The position numbers and the translations under genes were made by a program. A stretch of DNA of 64,000 nt from Achromobacter mucicolens. GTDB taxonomy: Bacteria > Pseudomonadota > Gammaproteobacteria > Burkholderiales > Burkholderiaceae_B. Shown one piece after another: positions 9,932-19,645 of the stretch. Under the pieces are notes generated by a model. The model was not told where the DNA came from. It did no database searches and was given only the letters and a program-made list of their open reading frames with translations. Positions within the stretch are counted from its first letter, which is position 1, and each line of letters starts with the position of its first letter. Location of the stretch: contig NZ_CADIJP010000024.1 in the NCBI RefSeq assembly GCF_902859725.1, positions 1 through 64,000 on the forward strand, in the 5' to 3' direction.

Positions 9932-10075
9932 TCAGTGGGGGAAAGCGCAGTCAGGCGCAGGCGCAGTCGCCCCGATCGGGGTGGCCGGGCCCTGAGGGGG
10001 CAGGAAGGCAGGGGAAGGCTGTCGCTGCGGGGAGGCCGGCAAGGGCAGGGCGTAGAGTTTTGCGCGGGTCGACAT
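9932..10075 (-). CDS. Possible small proline-rich protein
   Basis: A 47-residue frame starting MSTRAKLYAL, with GGAGAG nine bases before the ATG, upstream of and in the same direction as the exported protein at 9324. It is unusually rich in Pro, Ala and Gln and has no membrane segment or motif. The ribosome site is the only support; codon composition in this GC-rich DNA is not decisive. It could equally be leader sequence of the downstream gene. Confidence 0.25.
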   Translation of the reverse strand: MSTRAKLYALPLPASPQRQPSPAFLPPQGPATPIGATAPAPDCAFPH

Positions 10076-10331
10076 GAATCCGATCTCTCCAATCAGATTG
10101 CTCTTCAGACGCACCAACTGCTCAAACGCATGACAACGAGACAGGCTGCAGGCACGGGCCGGCGGGGGCATGACCGGGTGGACAGAGCCTGCGGCGCAAC
10201 TCCGGACGCAACCTCGGCGCGGAATACCTGCGGATAGAGCCGCAGCAGGGCTGGGCTCGTGCTTGTAGAATACTCGGATGTGGTGTTTTACGATACAAAT
10301 CGCGCCACTTCACAGATTTCGGCACTCGCAT
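10076..10331. other. Divergent intergenic region without a gene
   Basis: Between the minus-strand unit at 9324-10075 and rpsP. The part from about 10265 is more AT-rich and contains several TAGAAT/TATTCT-like hexamers on both strands, consistent with divergent promoters; no protein or RNA gene is seen. Confidence 0.5.
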
Positions 10332-10361
10332 TTGCCAGCAGGCTCCTTTCAGTGCTAGAAT
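10332..10361 (+). promoter_or_regulatory. rpsP operon promoter
   Basis: TTGCCA (10332-10337) and TAGAAT (10356-10361) are separated by 18 bases and end 35 bases before the rpsP start: a good sigma-70-type promoter for the ribosomal operon. Confidence 0.65.
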
Positions 10362-10396
10362 TTCCCGTTTTTCACAACTAATTCAAGGGATTACCT

Positions 10397-10657
10397 ATGG
10401 TGGTGATTCGCCTGGCCCGCGGTGGGTCCAAGAAGCGTCCGTTCTACAACCTGGTGGCCACCGATTCGCGTAACCGTCGCGACGGCCGCTTTATCGAGCG
10501 CGTGGGTTTTTACAACCCCGTGGCTAGCGAAGGCACGGAAAACCTGCGCATTGCGCTGGATCGCGTGCAGTACTGGACCGGCACCGGCGCGCAACTGTCG
10601 CCCGCCGTCGAGCGTCTGGTCAAGGAATACTCGGCCAAGGTTTCCGCCGCGGCCTAA
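10397..10657 (+). CDS. rpsP: 30S ribosomal protein S16
   Basis: Ribosomal protein of the small subunit, 86 residues, with the conserved N-terminus [18 protein letters not shown] and the family pattern [14 protein letters not shown]. It binds 16S rRNA early in assembly. First gene of the rpsP-rimM-trmD cluster, which joins a ribosomal protein with a 30S maturation factor and a tRNA methyltransferase. A 140-base spacer with a tandem repeat separates it from rimM. Confidence 0.98.
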   Translation: MVVIRLARGGSKKRPFYNLVATDSRNRRDGRFIERVGFYNPVASEGTENLRIALDRVQYWTGTGAQLSPAVERLVKEYSAKVSAAA

Positions 10658-10676
10658 TTGCCCGCGTCGCACATCC

Positions 10677-10703
10677 TTAGCTGAAATTCTTTAGCTGAAT
10701 TCT
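10677..10703 (+). repeat. Tandem repeat in rpsP-rimM spacer
   Basis: Two adjacent near-identical units, TTAGCTGAAATTCT and TTAGCTGAATTCT, lie 20 bases after the rpsP stop; TAGCTG-like copies recur near 10711 and 10755. No function is known to me. Confidence 0.6.
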
Positions 10704-10797
10704 GAGCGGCTAGTTTTTCCACGCTGAAAGCCCTGCGCTTGCAAGCTGACATTCCTAGCTGCTTCATCGCTATCCAAGCCGATAAAGAGCACGATAA

Positions 10798-11415
10798 ATG
10801 CCTGATGCCGCAACCTCCAACGCGGCGCCTACGGATTTGGTCGAGCTGGGCCGCATCACTGCAGCCTACGGTGTGAAAGGCTGGGTTAAAGTGCAGCCGC
10901 ATTCGGCCAACGCCGAAGTGCTGCTCTCAGCGTCTCAATGGTGGTTGACTCGCCCTGTGCCTGAATTGGCGCGGGGCGCTGTCGCGTCTGCGCCTGTCGC
11001 ATTCAAGATCTTGCAAGCCCGTTCGCAGGGAGCCACCGTCGTGGCGCAACTGCAGGGCATCACGGATCGCGATCAGGCCGAAGCGCTGCGCGGACATTCC
11101 GTGCAAGCGCCGCGCGGTTCGTTCCCCGCGCCCGAGGAAGACGAATACTACTGGGTCGATCTCATTGGTTGCGCGCTGTACTCCAGCGCCAGCGGCGAAC
11201 CCACGCGAATCGGCGTGGTAAGCGAGGTCCTCGACAACGGTGCTCATGCCGTGTTGAAGGTCCTGCTGCAGAAGGGCGAGGGCGAGAATCCCGAACCCGT
11301 CCTGGACGCCAAGGGCCGGCCCGCCGAAATGCTTGTTCCGTTCGTACGCGCGCACATCCATGCCGTCGATCTGGCCGCGCGCCGCATCGACAGCGACTGG
11401 CCCGCGGATTTTTGA
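10798..11415 (+). CDS. rimM: Ribosome maturation factor RimM
   Basis: Assembly factor for the 30S head region, binding near S19 and helices 31/33b of 16S rRNA. It has 205 residues: an N-terminal RimM beta-barrel ([19 protein letters not shown] from about residue 14) and a C-terminal PRC-barrel ([12 protein letters not shown] near residue 117, ending in [10 protein letters not shown] and a DWPADF tail). The stop overlaps the trmD start codon by one base. It is slightly longer than E. coli RimM because of an insert around residues 150-165 ([10 protein letters not shown]). Confidence 0.96.
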   Translation: MPDAATSNAAPTDLVELGRITAAYGVKGWVKVQPHSANAEVLLSASQWWLTRPVPELARGAVASAPVAFKILQARSQGATVVAQLQGITDRDQAEALRGHSVQAPRGSFPAPEEDEYYWVDLIGCALYSSASGEPTRIGVVSEVLDNGAHAVLKVLLQKGEGENPEPVLDAKGRPAEMLVPFVRAHIHAVDLAARRIDSDWPADF

Positions 11416-12251
11416 TGCGTATCGACGTCGTTACGCTATTTCCCGACATGTTCGGGGTGGTGCGCGACCTCGGGGTCACCGGCCGGGCCCATGCCCAGGG
11501 CCGGTGGCAGCTGCATGCCTGGAATCCGCGCGATTTCACGCATGACGTCCATCGCACCGTCGACGACCGCCCCTACGGCGGCGGTCCCGGCATGGTCATG
11601 ATGGCGGGGCCGCTGGAAGCCGCCGTCAACGCCGCCCAGCAGGCGCGCGCCGGACAGGGGCTGGGTCCTGCCCCGGTGGCGTTGCTGGCCCCGGTGGGCC
11701 GGCGCTATGACCAGGCTGGCGCCGAGGCATTGGCCGCCAGCGATGGCCTCATTCTCATTTGCGGGCGCTACGAAGGCGTGGACCAGCGCTTCATCGATCG
11801 CTGCGTCACGCAAGAGATTTCGCTTGGCGACTTCGTCTTGTCCGGCGGTGAGATCGCGGCGCTTGCGGTGATCGATGCCGCGGTGCGCCTTTTGCCTGGC
11901 GTGCTCAACGATGGGGATTCCGCGCTGCAGGACTCCTTCAATGACACCTTGTCCGGCCTGTTGGACAGCCCGCATTACACCCGTCCCGAAGTGTACGAAG
12001 GCGAAGCGGTGCCGGCGGCCCTGTTGAGCGGTCATCACGCCAATATCGCGCGCTGGCGGCGCGAGCGTTCATTGGCATTGACCGCGGCGCGCCGGCCTGA
12101 ACTCATCGCGTCCGCGCGCGAGAAAGGCTGGCTCAGCAAGCTTGACGAGCGATATCTGGCCGAGCTTGCCGGGACGCCGCTGCCCGCCGAGCCGGGATCA
12201 TCCCGTCGTCGCCGGCCGCGCAAGCCGTCCGATCCCTCGAGCGCCGCCTGA
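11415..12251 (+). CDS. trmD: tRNA (guanine-N1)-methyltransferase
   Basis: Makes m1G37 next to the anticodon from S-adenosylmethionine, preventing +1 frameshifting. It has 278 residues with the SPOUT-type trefoil knot: [12 protein letters not shown] near residue 55 and [12 protein letters not shown] near residue 117, then SGGEIAAL. The ATG at 11415 overlaps the rimM stop; the frame is open upstream only as a shadow of rimM. The C-terminus has a Pro/Ser/Arg-rich tail of about 25 residues beyond the usual end. A terminator follows directly and rplS, which closes this operon in most bacteria, is absent. Confidence 0.97.
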   Translation: MRIDVVTLFPDMFGVVRDLGVTGRAHAQGRWQLHAWNPRDFTHDVHRTVDDRPYGGGPGMVMMAGPLEAAVNAAQQARAGQGLGPAPVALLAPVGRRYDQAGAEALAASDGLILICGRYEGVDQRFIDRCVTQEISLGDFVLSGGEIAALAVIDAAVRLLPGVLNDGDSALQDSFNDTLSGLLDSPHYTRPEVYEGEAVPAALLSGHHANIARWRRERSLALTAARRPELIASAREKGWLSKLDERYLAELAGTPLPAEPGSSRRRRPRKPSDPSSAA

Positions 12252-12272
12252 CGGACATCCTGGCCCATCCGC

Positions 12273-12316
12273 AACGCCCACAACGCTAGGGAAGGTCCTA
12301 GATTGTGGGCGTTTTC
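12273..12316 (+). terminator. Intrinsic terminator after trmD
   Basis: A perfect 11-bp stem AACGCCCACAA / TTGTGGGCGTT with an inner CTAGG/CCTAG stem, followed by TTCGCTGCTCCTT. It closes the rpsP-rimM-trmD operon. Confidence 0.85.
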
Positions 12317-12347
12317 GCTGCTCCTTAGTATTGAAAATTACATGCAC

Positions 12348-12360
12348 ATGAAATTTTCAT
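12348..12360. promoter_or_regulatory. Palindrome abutting the XRE-cupin regulator start
   Basis: ATGAAA-T-TTTCAT is a perfect 6-1-6 inverted repeat ending at the base before the start codon at 12361. It lies where the repressor's own operator or the ribosome site would be, so it is a candidate autoregulatory operator; nothing more supports this. Confidence 0.4.
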
Positions 12361-13023
12361 ATGAGCCGCTCAGCCGCCGTTCGTCGTGCCAGTGCAGCAC
12401 CGTCGTCACCCGCCCGGGCGGACAGGCCGGAGTCGGCCGTCGATCTGTGGCTGGGCCAGCAACTGCGTCAGTTGCGCAAGCAGCAGGGACGGTCGCTCGC
12501 TGACGTCGCCCAGGCTTGCGGCATGTCGCTGGGCCTTCTGAGCCAGATCGAAAGAGGGCTGAGCTCGGCCTCCGTCAAAGTCCTTCATCTCCTGGCGCGC
12601 GAGTTTCGCGTGTCGGTCAATGCCCTGCTGCGCAACGCCGAGCACACGGGCGGCGAGGAAGATGGGCGCGTGGCCCGCGCGGGCACGCATCGCTACATCG
12701 ATCTCAAGGAAAAGGGCATCTGCAAAGAGATGTACACGCCCGCGGCCTGCCGCAGCATGGACCTGTGCCGCGCCTCCATCGCGCCCGGTGGCTCCACCGG
12801 CAGCGAGCTCTTCGTGACCGGGCAGGGCGAGCAGATCGGCGTGGTGCTCAAGGGCGTGCTGGAGTTGTGGGTCGGCGATCGCGTCCTGCGCCTGCAGGAG
12901 GGCGACAGCTTCTGCTATGCCAGCAGCACGCCGCGCCGCTGGTGCAATCCGGGGTCCCAGACGACCGAGGTCATCTGGGCCATCTCCAACATCACTCAAG
13001 CCGCGGAGGACGACACGTCATAA
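12361..13023 (+). CDS. XRE-family transcriptional regulator with cupin domain
   Basis: Probable ligand-sensing regulator of the following transport/oxidase cassette. It has 220 residues: a disordered Ala/Ser/Arg N-terminus of about 30, a helix-turn-helix at about 34-90 (LRQLRKQQGRSLADVAQACG, then SLGLLSQIERG), and a C-terminal cupin barrel (about 110-210) with GEQIGVVLKGVLELWVGD and a DSFCYASSTPRRWCN segment. The layout is that of PuuR and other regulators of amine or amino-acid catabolism. The usual cupin His ligands are mostly replaced, so metal binding is doubtful. A palindrome touches the start codon. The gene is separated from the importer genes by a strong GC hairpin. Confidence 0.88.
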   Translation: MSRSAAVRRASAAPSSPARADRPESAVDLWLGQQLRQLRKQQGRSLADVAQACGMSLGLLSQIERGLSSASVKVLHLLAREFRVSVNALLRNAEHTGGEEDGRVARAGTHRYIDLKEKGICKEMYTPAACRSMDLCRASIAPGGSTGSELFVTGQGEQIGVVLKGVLELWVGDRVLRLQEGDSFCYASSTPRRWCNPGSQTTEVIWAISNITQAAEDDTS

Positions 13024-13077
13024 GCGCCCTGAGCGCGCAGCACCCATGCGGCGGCACGCGAGGGGAGCGGGCCGCCA

Positions 13078-13107
13078 CCGGGCGCGCCAGGCGCGGCCCG
13101 GCCTTCT
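13078..13107 (+). terminator. GC-rich hairpin between regulator and importer genes
   Basis: An 11-bp stem with one bulge (13078-13088 against 13090-13101) is followed by CCTTCTTT. It may terminate or attenuate transcription from the regulator gene, about 25 bases before the binding-protein start. Confidence 0.5.
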
Positions 13108-13128
13108 TTGCCACGATGAGGATATGTC

Positions 13129-13884
13129 ATGAAATTCAAGACCCTGGTTGTCTCTGTATTCGCAGCATTGTCCATGGCGGCGGGCGCTCAAGCCCAGACG
13201 GTATTGAAGGTGGGATCCACGCCCACCGGCAGCCCGTTCACGTTTCTCGATACCAAGACGAACAGCATCGAGGGCGTGATGGTCGACATTGTGAAAGCGG
13301 TCGGCAAGGAGGCCGGATTCTCGGTGCAGATTGAGCCGATGGCGTTTTCAGCGCTGATCGGCTCGCTGACTTCCAAGCGCATCGATATCGTGTCGGCGGC
13401 GATGTTCATCACGCCTCAGCGCCAGCAGGTGGTGAGCTTTTCGGAGCCCGTCTATCGCTATGGCGAAGGCCTGATGGTGCTCAAGAGCGACAACAAGGAG
13501 TACAAGTCGTTCGCCGACATGAAGGGCATGACGGTCGGCGTGCAGGTGGGCACGGCCTTTGTCGAACCCATTCAGAAGAGCGGCGTCTTCAAGGAGGTGA
13601 AGCTCTACGACAATCCGCCCGACATGATGCGCGATGCAAACGCCGGCCGGATCCAGGGCGGCTTCATGGACTACCCCATTGCCGCGTATGTGCTGTCGCA
13701 AGGCAACTACCCCAATCTGAAGATGGCGCAGTCCTACCAGCCCACGATCATGGGCAGCCTGGGGCTGGCCACGCGCAAGGAAGACACCGAGCTGCTTGAT
13801 CGCATCAACAAGGCGCTGGCCAAGCTGAAGGCCGACGGCGCCATCGACGCCATCCTGAAGAAATGGGGCCTGGGCGGCGCTTGA
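13129..13884 (+). CDS. ABC importer, periplasmic amino-acid-type binding protein
   Basis: Periplasmic solute receptor, 251 residues, of the family 3 (polar amino acid) type. The signal peptide ends at QAQ around residues 21-24. The two-lobe fold is recognisable from LKVGSTPTGSPFTFLD, SKRIDIVSAAMFITPQR and FADMKGMTVGVQVGT (hinge near residue 130). The usual Arg of the alpha-amino-binding site is not obvious: the segment normally carrying TPER has TPQRQQ. The ligand may therefore be an amine or unusual amino acid. It heads a binding protein - permease - ATPase - oxidase unit; a hairpin behind it would keep its mRNA in excess over the membrane parts. Confidence 0.9.
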   Translation: MKFKTLVVSVFAALSMAAGAQAQTVLKVGSTPTGSPFTFLDTKTNSIEGVMVDIVKAVGKEAGFSVQIEPMAFSALIGSLTSKRIDIVSAAMFITPQRQQVVSFSEPVYRYGEGLMVLKSDNKEYKSFADMKGMTVGVQVGTAFVEPIQKSGVFKEVKLYDNPPDMMRDANAGRIQGGFMDYPIAAYVLSQGNYPNLKMAQSYQPTIMGSLGLATRKEDTELLDRINKALAKLKADGAIDAILKKWGLGGA

Positions 13885-13925
13885 GGCCGGCCGGACTTTC
13901 GTAGCGCAAACATTCGTTAAAAATC

Positions 13926-13953
13926 CCGCCGGCGCGATCAAACCCGCCGGCGG
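13926..13953 (+). promoter_or_regulatory. Intercistronic stem-loop between binding protein and permease
   Basis: A perfect 9-bp stem CCGCCGGCG / CGCCGGCGG with a 10-base loop and no T-run. Such hairpins after binding-protein genes usually stabilise the upstream mRNA rather than end it. Confidence 0.55.
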
Positions 13954-14005
13954 ACGCCGCGCATCCGGAGCGCGACGCGGGCAGTCTTCTGGGGGTGGTG
14001 GACGC

Positions 14006-14659
14006 ATGATGCAATTCATGAAGGACGCGGCAGAGTTCATGCCGATACTGCTGGAGGGCGCCAAGCTCACGATCCTGGTCACGCTGGGCTCGCTGGCGCT
14101 GTCGACGGTGCTGGGGCTGGTCTGGGCGTTGATGCGGGTGTCGGGCAACAAATACTTGTCGGGCTTTAGCGCCGGCCTGGTCAATCTGCTGCGCGGCATT
14201 CCCATCATCGTGCTGCTCTTCTACATCTATTTCGTGATGCCAGACATGGGCGTGTCGCTGAGCGCGGTGCAGGCGGCGATCATCGGCCTGGGCGTCGCGT
14301 ATTCGGCCTACCAGGCCGAGAACTTCCGAGCCGGCATCCAGGCGATCGATCGCGGCCAGATCGAGGCGGCCATGGCCATGGGTATGGGCTGGGGGTTGAC
14401 GATGCGCCGCGTCGTGCTGCCGCAGGCCGTGAAGATCGTCCTGCCGCCATACGGCAACATCATGATCATGATGCTCAAGGACTCGTCGCAGGCATCCACC
14501 ATCACCGTCGCCGAACTGGCGCTGCAAGGAAAGCTCATCGCCGTGTCGACGTTCAAAAACGCCACGGTGTTCACACTGGTGGCGCTGATGTACCTGGTGA
14601 TGTGCGTGCCGCTCATCCTGCTGGTGCGGCATCTGGAAAAACGGAGCGCAACCAAATGA
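14006..14659 (+). CDS. ABC importer, permease of the HisMQ type
   Basis: Inner-membrane channel subunit, 217 residues with about five hydrophobic helices. The EAA loop that docks the ATPase is present as [20 protein letters not shown] near residue 117, the hallmark of amino-acid permeases. Only one permease gene exists, so it probably forms a homodimer. The TGA overlaps the ATG of the ATPase gene (ATGA). Confidence 0.92.
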   Translation: MMQFMKDAAEFMPILLEGAKLTILVTLGSLALSTVLGLVWALMRVSGNKYLSGFSAGLVNLLRGIPIIVLLFYIYFVMPDMGVSLSAVQAAIIGLGVAYSAYQAENFRAGIQAIDRGQIEAAMAMGMGWGLTMRRVVLPQAVKIVLPPYGNIMIMMLKDSSQASTITVAELALQGKLIAVSTFKNATVFTLVALMYLVMCVPLILLVRHLEKRSATK

Positions 14660-15387
14660 TCAGCCTGCAAGGCGTGAGGAAAAGCTTTGGGCCGCTCGAA
14701 GTCCTCAAGGGCATCGACGCCGAAGTCGAGCAGGGCGAGGTCGTGTGCGTCGTTGGGCCATCCGGCTCGGGCAAGTCGACCATCCTGCGGTGCATCAACG
14801 GACTGGAACGCTACAACGCCGGCCGCATCACCGTGGACGGTGAGCTGGTCGATTGCGATTCGCCTTCCATCGTGTCGATCCGCACGCAGGTGGCGATGGT
14901 GTTTCAGCGCTTCAATCTGTTTCCGCATCGCACGGCACTGGAAAACGTCATCGAAGGCCCGATCTTCGTCAAGAAAGAGCCGCGCGCCCAGGCGGTGGAG
15001 CGCGGCCGCGAGCTGCTGGCCAGCGTCGGCCTGGCGGACAAGGAAAACGCGCATCCGAACCAGCTGTCGGGCGGTCAGCAGCAGCGCGTGGCGATTGCAC
15101 GCGCGCTGGCAATGAGACCGAAGGCGATCCTGTTCGACGAGCCCACCTCGGCGCTCGATCCCGAACTGGTTGGCGACGTGCTGGGCGTCATGCGCAAGCT
15201 GGCCGAGGCCGGCATGACGATGGTCGTCGTGACGCACGAAATGAGCTTTGCGCGCGAGGTCGCCGACCGCGTCATGTTCTTTGACGGCGGCGTCATGGTG
15301 GAGCAGGGCGCCGCCCGCGAAGTGCTGAATCATCCGCAGCATCCGCGCACGCAGGACTTCCTGCGGCGTGTGTTGCACCCCATGTAA
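14656..15387 (+). CDS. ABC importer, ATP-binding subunit (amino-acid type)
   Basis: Nucleotide-binding subunit, 243 residues. Walker [10 protein letters not shown] at about residues 34-42, Q-loop [11 protein letters not shown], signature [15 protein letters not shown] near residue 135, Walker [14 protein letters not shown] and switch His [14 protein letters not shown] are all intact. The high identity of these motifs to GlnQ/HisP proteins marks the substrate class as amino acids or related compounds. The ATG at 14656 overlaps the permease stop, so the longer reading starting inside the permease gene is discarded. Confidence 0.95.
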   Translation: MISLQGVRKSFGPLEVLKGIDAEVEQGEVVCVVGPSGSGKSTILRCINGLERYNAGRITVDGELVDCDSPSIVSIRTQVAMVFQRFNLFPHRTALENVIEGPIFVKKEPRAQAVERGRELLASVGLADKENAHPNQLSGGQQQRVAIARALAMRPKAILFDEPTSALDPELVGDVLGVMRKLAEAGMTMVVVTHEMSFAREVADRVMFFDGGVMVEQGAAREVLNHPQHPRTQDFLRRVLHPM

Positions 15388-15396
15388 GGACGTCCC

Positions 15397-16686
15397 ATGC
15401 AGCCAGCGCCGTTTCCGCTTTCCCCGTCACTATGGGCGGCCACCGCAGCGCCGCCGCCGCCCACCGGGCCGCTCGACGCGTCCACGCAGGCCGACGTCGC
15501 CGTGATCGGCGGCGGCTACGCCGGCCTGTCCACTGCGTTGCACCTGGCCGAGCGTGGCGTCAAGGTCGTGCTTTTGGAGGCGCGCGAGATCGGCTTTGGC
15601 GGATCCGGACGCAATGGCGGGCAGGTCATTCCGGGCTTGAAATACGACCCTGACGATCTGGTTGCTATGTTCGGCCCCGAGCGTGGCGAGCGGTTGACAC
15701 GGTTCGCCGGCGGGACGGCGGACGCGGTCTTCGACCTGATCGAGCGCCACGCAATGGACGTGCCGCGCGTGCGCAAGGGGTGGATCCAGGGCGCGCACAC
15801 GCCCGAGGCGCTGCGTGTCGCGCAAGGCCGCGCGGCGCAATGGGCGCGGCTGGGCGTGGACGCGCAACCGCTGGATCGGGCGCAGGTCGCCCGTCTTATC
15901 GGCACGGACAAGTATCTGGGCGGATGGGTGGACCGGCGGGCGGGCGCGGTGCAGCCGCTGAGCTATGCGCGCGGCCTGGCGCGCGCCGCGCTGAATGCGG
16001 GCGCGATCCTGCACACCGACACGCCCGTCACGGGCCTGGCGCGCGACGGCGGCAAGTGGAAAGTGTCCACGGCGCGCGGGCCGTCGATCAGCGCCGATCG
16101 CGTGGTGATGTGCACCAATGCCTACGGCGGCGAGCTGTGGCCCGGCCTCAAGCCGTCCATCATCGATGCCAACACCTTTCAGGTGGCCACCGTCCCACTG
16201 CCCGACCGAATCCGCGCGGGCATCTTTCCCGAGGGACACGTCACGTCCGACACGCGCAACCTGCTGCTGTACTTTCGTCTGGATCACCAGGGCCGCCTCT
16301 TGATGGGCGGCCGGGGGCCGTTTCGCGAACCCAAGGGCGAGGCGGATTGGGCGCATCTGGAGCGCGTGATGGTCAAGATGTTCCCGCAGGTGGCCGGCAC
16401 GCCGTTCGAGTTCCGCTGGTGCGGCAGGGTGGCCGTAACGCGCGACTATCTTCCGCATCTGCATGAACCGCAGCCCGGGCTGCTGGTGGACATCGGCTGC
16501 CAGGGCCGCGGCGTCGGCCTGCAGACCTGCATGGGTGCCGCAATGGCGCAGTACGTGGTCACGGGCGATGCCAATGCGCTGCCCGTGCCGCTGTCGGCCA
16601 TCAAGCCATTTCCGCTTTATCCGCTGCGCCGCCTGTACGTCAACGCGGTGGTCAGCTGGTACCGGATGACGGACGGCGGGGTGTGA
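15397..16686 (+). CDS. FAD-dependent amine/amino-acid oxidoreductase (DAO family)
   Basis: Probably oxidises the compound brought in by the preceding importer. It has 429 residues: an FAD-binding Rossmann start VAVIGGGYAGLSTALHLAE at about residues 33-51, then GGSGRNGGQVIPGLKYD, a pattern shared with gamma-glutamylputrescine oxidase (PuuB) and related imino-forming oxidases; the C-terminal FAD clamp is DIGCQGRGVGLQTCMG near residue 365. It starts nine bases after the ATPase stop. With an XRE-cupin regulator at the head of the cluster the set resembles an amine or unusual-amino-acid catabolic unit, but no aldehyde dehydrogenase or glutamine synthetase-like gene accompanies it, so the pathway cannot be named. 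Confidence 0.85.
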   Translation: MQPAPFPLSPSLWAATAAPPPPTGPLDASTQADVAVIGGGYAGLSTALHLAERGVKVVLLEAREIGFGGSGRNGGQVIPGLKYDPDDLVAMFGPERGERLTRFAGGTADAVFDLIERHAMDVPRVRKGWIQGAHTPEALRVAQGRAAQWARLGVDAQPLDRAQVARLIGTDKYLGGWVDRRAGAVQPLSYARGLARAALNAGAILHTDTPVTGLARDGGKWKVSTARGPSISADRVVMCTNAYGGELWPGLKPSIIDANTFQVATVPLPDRIRAGIFPEGHVTSDTRNLLLYFRLDHQGRLLMGGRGPFREPKGEADWAHLERVMVKMFPQVAGTPFEFRWCGRVAVTRDYLPHLHEPQPGLLVDIGCQGRGVGLQTCMGAAMAQYVVTGDANALPVPLSAIKPFPLYPLRRLYVNAVVSWYRMTDGGV

Positions 16687-16707
16687 ATCCCGGCCGTCCC
16701 CAAACAA

Positions 16708-16736
16708 AAACCCCGGAACAGTGTCCGGGGTTTCTG
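16708..16736. terminator. Bidirectional terminator between oxidase gene and valS
   Basis: A perfect 10-bp stem AAACCCCGGA / TCCGGGGTTT with a 6-base loop between two convergent genes; the A/T ends of the stem supply the tail in both directions. Confidence 0.85.
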
Positions 16737-16750
16737 GGGCGGCGCGAGGA

Positions 16751-19645
16751 TCAGTTGCCGAGCTTGGCGCGCTGCTCCTGCACCTTCTGCAGGGTTTCGC
16801 CGAACTGCGCCATGCGGGCCTTTTCCTGTTCCACGACGGCGGCGGGCGCGCGCTCGACGAAGCTGGCGTTGGACAGCTTGCCCTGGGCCTTGGCGATCTC
16901 GCCGGAGAGGCGGGCGATTTCCTTGTCCAGGCGCACGCGTTCGGCGGCGACGTCGATCTCGACGTGCAGCATCAGGCGGCTGGCGCCAACGACCTGCACG
17001 GGCGCGCCCGCGTCGGGCAGCACGTCCAGCACGTCAACCTGGCTCAGCTTGGCCAGCGCAGCCAGGTAGGGCGCGTTGCGGGTCAGCATGGGCGCATCGC
17101 CCTGCGCGCACAGCGGCACCTTCTGGGCGGGCGACAGGCTCATCTCGCCGCGCAGGGCGCGCACGGCCTCGACTTGCGCCTTCAGTTCGGCCACATCGGC
17201 TTCGGCGGCGGCATCCACCGCGGCCGGATTGGCCTTGGGGTAGGGCTGCACGCTGACGCTGTCGGCCACGCCTTCCTTGCGCTTGCCGGCCACGACCGAC
17301 ACCTTCTGCCACAGCTCTTCCGTGATGAACGGAATGATCGGATGCGCCAGGCGCAACACGCATTCCAGAACGCGGATCAGCGTGCGGCGGGTGCCAAGCT
17401 GCTGGGCCGGCGTGCCGGTCTGGATCTGCACCTTGGCCAGTTCCAAATACCAGTCGCAGTATTCGTCCCAGACGTAGCGGTAGATTGCGTTGGCGATGTT
17501 GTCGAAACGGTAGTCGGCAAATCCGCGCGCCACGTCGGCTTCCAGCGTCTGCATCTGGCTGACGATCCAGCGGTCGACAAAGGACAGTTCGCCTTCGTCC
17601 GGCACCGACAGGTCATGGCCTTCGGTGTTCATCAGCACGAACCGCGTGGCGTTCCAGAGCTTGTTGCAGAAATTGCGGTAACCCTCGCAACGCTTCAGAT
17701 CGAAGTTGATGTTGCGGCCCAGGGTGGCGTAGGCCGCCATCGTGAACCGTAGCGCATCGGTGCCGTAGGCGGGGATGCCGTCCGGGTACTGGCGGCGCGT
17801 GGCCTTTTCGATTGCGCCGGCCTGCTTCGGATTCATCAGGCCGTAGGTGCGCTTGGCCACCAGGCCGTCCAGGTCGATGCCGTCGATCAGGTCCACCGGG
17901 TCCAGCGTGTTGCCCTTGGACTTGCTCATCTTCTGGCCGTCGGCGTCGCGGATGAGGCCGTGCACGTAAACGTGCTTGAACGGAATCTGTCCGGTCAGGT
18001 GCGTGGTCAGCATGACCATGCGCGCCACCCAGAAGAAGATGATGTCAAAGCCCGTGACCAGGACGCTGGAAGGCAGGTAGCGCTGCAGGTCCGGCGTGTT
18101 TTCCGGCCAGCCCAGCGTCGTGAAGGGCACGAGGCCCGACGAGAACCACGTGTCCAGGACGTCCGGATCGCGCGTGAGCGGACCCGTGACGCCGGCGGCG
18201 CGCGCCTGCTCGATTGCGCCCGCTTCGTCGTGCGCCACGAACACCTGGCCGTCTTCCGAGTACCAGGCCGGAATCTGGTGACCCCACCACAGCTGGCGCG
18301 AAATGCACCAATCCTGGATGTTGTTGAGCCACTGGTTGTAGATGGTGGTCCAGTTGTCCGGATAAAACTGGATGCGGCCGTCGGCCACGACTTCCAGCGC
18401 GACTTCGGTGATGCTCTTGCCCGGGTTAAGCGTGCCTTCCGGCGCGGGCTTGCTCATGGCGACGAACCACTGGTCGGTCAGCATCGGCTCAAGCACGACG
18501 CCGGTGCGGTCGCCCTTGGGCTGCATCATCTTGTGCGGCTCGACCTTGACCAGATAGCCCTCGGCTTCCAGTTGTGCAACGACCGCCTTGCGGGCCTCGT
18601 AGCGTTCCATGCCCTGGAATTGCTTGGGACCGTTTTCGTTGATGTGCGCGTCCAGCGTGAAGATCACGATCAGCGGCAGATCGTGGCGCATCGCGCACGC
18701 GTAATCGTTGAAGTCATGGGCACCCGTGATCTTCACGCAGCCCGTGCCGAATTCAGGGTCGACGAAATCGTCGGCAATGATGGGAATGTTGCGGTCGCAA
18801 AGCGGCAGCTCGACTTGCTTGCCCACGAGATGCTTGTAGCGGGGATCGTCGGGATGCACGCACAGCGCGCCGTCGGCCAGCATGGTTTCCGGGCGCGTCG
18901 TGGCGATGGTCATGCCGCGCAGCGTGACGGTCTGGCCGTCCTTGTCGACGATGGTCTGCGGACCGTCGACGAACGGGTAGAGGATGTGCCACATGTGGCC
19001 ATCGGTCTCTTCGGACTGCACTTCCAGGTCTGACACGGCCGTGAGCAGCTTGGGATCCCAATTGACCAGGCGCTTGCCACGATAGATCAGTCCCTGTTTA
19101 TGCAGGCGGACAAACGTTTCCACCACGCCGCGCGACATGCGGTCGTCCATGGTGAAGTATTCGCGCGGCCAGTCGGCCGAGGCGCCCAGGCGGCGCACCT
19201 GTCCGGTGATGGCGCTGCCGGACTTCTCCTTCCATTCCCACACCTTCTCGACGAACTTCTCGCGGCCCAGGTCGTGGCGCGAAACCTTTTGCGCGTCGAG
19301 CTGTCTTTCAACGACGATCTGCGTGGCGATGCCGGCGTGGTCGGTGCCGGGAATGAACACGGTGTCGTCGCCCGACATGCGGTGGTAGCGCACCAGGCCG
19401 TCCATGATGGTCTGGTTGAACGCGTGGCCCATGTGCAGGGTGCCGGTCACGTTGGGCGGCGGGAACTGGATGACGTAGGGCTGGCTTTCCGTCCCCGTTT
19501 TCACGTGCTGGCCCGCGGCGAAGTAGCCGCGCTTGTCCCACTCGGCATACCAGCGGGATTCCAGTTCGGAGGGTTCGAAGCTCTTGGAGAGTTCCGGGGT
19601 TTCGCCGGCGATGGGCGCGGCGTTCGGGGGAGCAGCTTGAGTCAT
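16751..19645 (-). CDS. valS: valine--tRNA ligase
   Basis: Class I synthetase that charges tRNA-Val and hydrolyses misactivated Thr. It has 964 residues from the ATG at 19645 ([10 protein letters not shown]), preceded by CCGGAA; a 19-codon extension upstream is unlikely. Visible: the HIGH-type [14 protein letters not shown] near residue 50, the large CP1 editing domain, [17 protein letters not shown] near 430, [12 protein letters not shown] near 570, the anticodon-binding domain, and a C-terminal coiled coil (about 890-964, [20 protein letters not shown]). It is the only gene of its minus-strand unit here. Confidence 0.98.
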   Translation of the reverse strand: MTQAAPPNAAPIAGETPELSKSFEPSELESRWYAEWDKRGYFAAGQHVKTGTESQPYVIQFPPPNVTGTLHMGHAFNQTIMDGLVRYHRMSGDDTVFIPGTDHAGIATQIVVERQLDAQKVSRHDLGREKFVEKVWEWKEKSGSAITGQVRRLGASADWPREYFTMDDRMSRGVVETFVRLHKQGLIYRGKRLVNWDPKLLTAVSDLEVQSEETDGHMWHILYPFVDGPQTIVDKDGQTVTLRGMTIATTRPETMLADGALCVHPDDPRYKHLVGKQVELPLCDRNIPIIADDFVDPEFGTGCVKITGAHDFNDYACAMRHDLPLIVIFTLDAHINENGPKQFQGMERYEARKAVVAQLEAEGYLVKVEPHKMMQPKGDRTGVVLEPMLTDQWFVAMSKPAPEGTLNPGKSITEVALEVVADGRIQFYPDNWTTIYNQWLNNIQDWCISRQLWWGHQIPAWYSEDGQVFVAHDEAGAIEQARAAGVTGPLTRDPDVLDTWFSSGLVPFTTLGWPENTPDLQRYLPSSVLVTGFDIIFFWVARMVMLTTHLTGQIPFKHVYVHGLIRDADGQKMSKSKGNTLDPVDLIDGIDLDGLVAKRTYGLMNPKQAGAIEKATRRQYPDGIPAYGTDALRFTMAAYATLGRNINFDLKRCEGYRNFCNKLWNATRFVLMNTEGHDLSVPDEGELSFVDRWIVSQMQTLEADVARGFADYRFDNIANAIYRYVWDEYCDWYLELAKVQIQTGTPAQQLGTRRTLIRVLECVLRLAHPIIPFITEELWQKVSVVAGKRKEGVADSVSVQPYPKANPAAVDAAAEADVAELKAQVEAVRALRGEMSLSPAQKVPLCAQGDAPMLTRNAPYLAALAKLSQVDVLDVLPDAGAPVQVVGASRLMLHVEIDVAAERVRLDKEIARLSGEIAKAQGKLSNASFVERAPAAVVEQEKARMAQFGETLQKVQEQRAKLGN

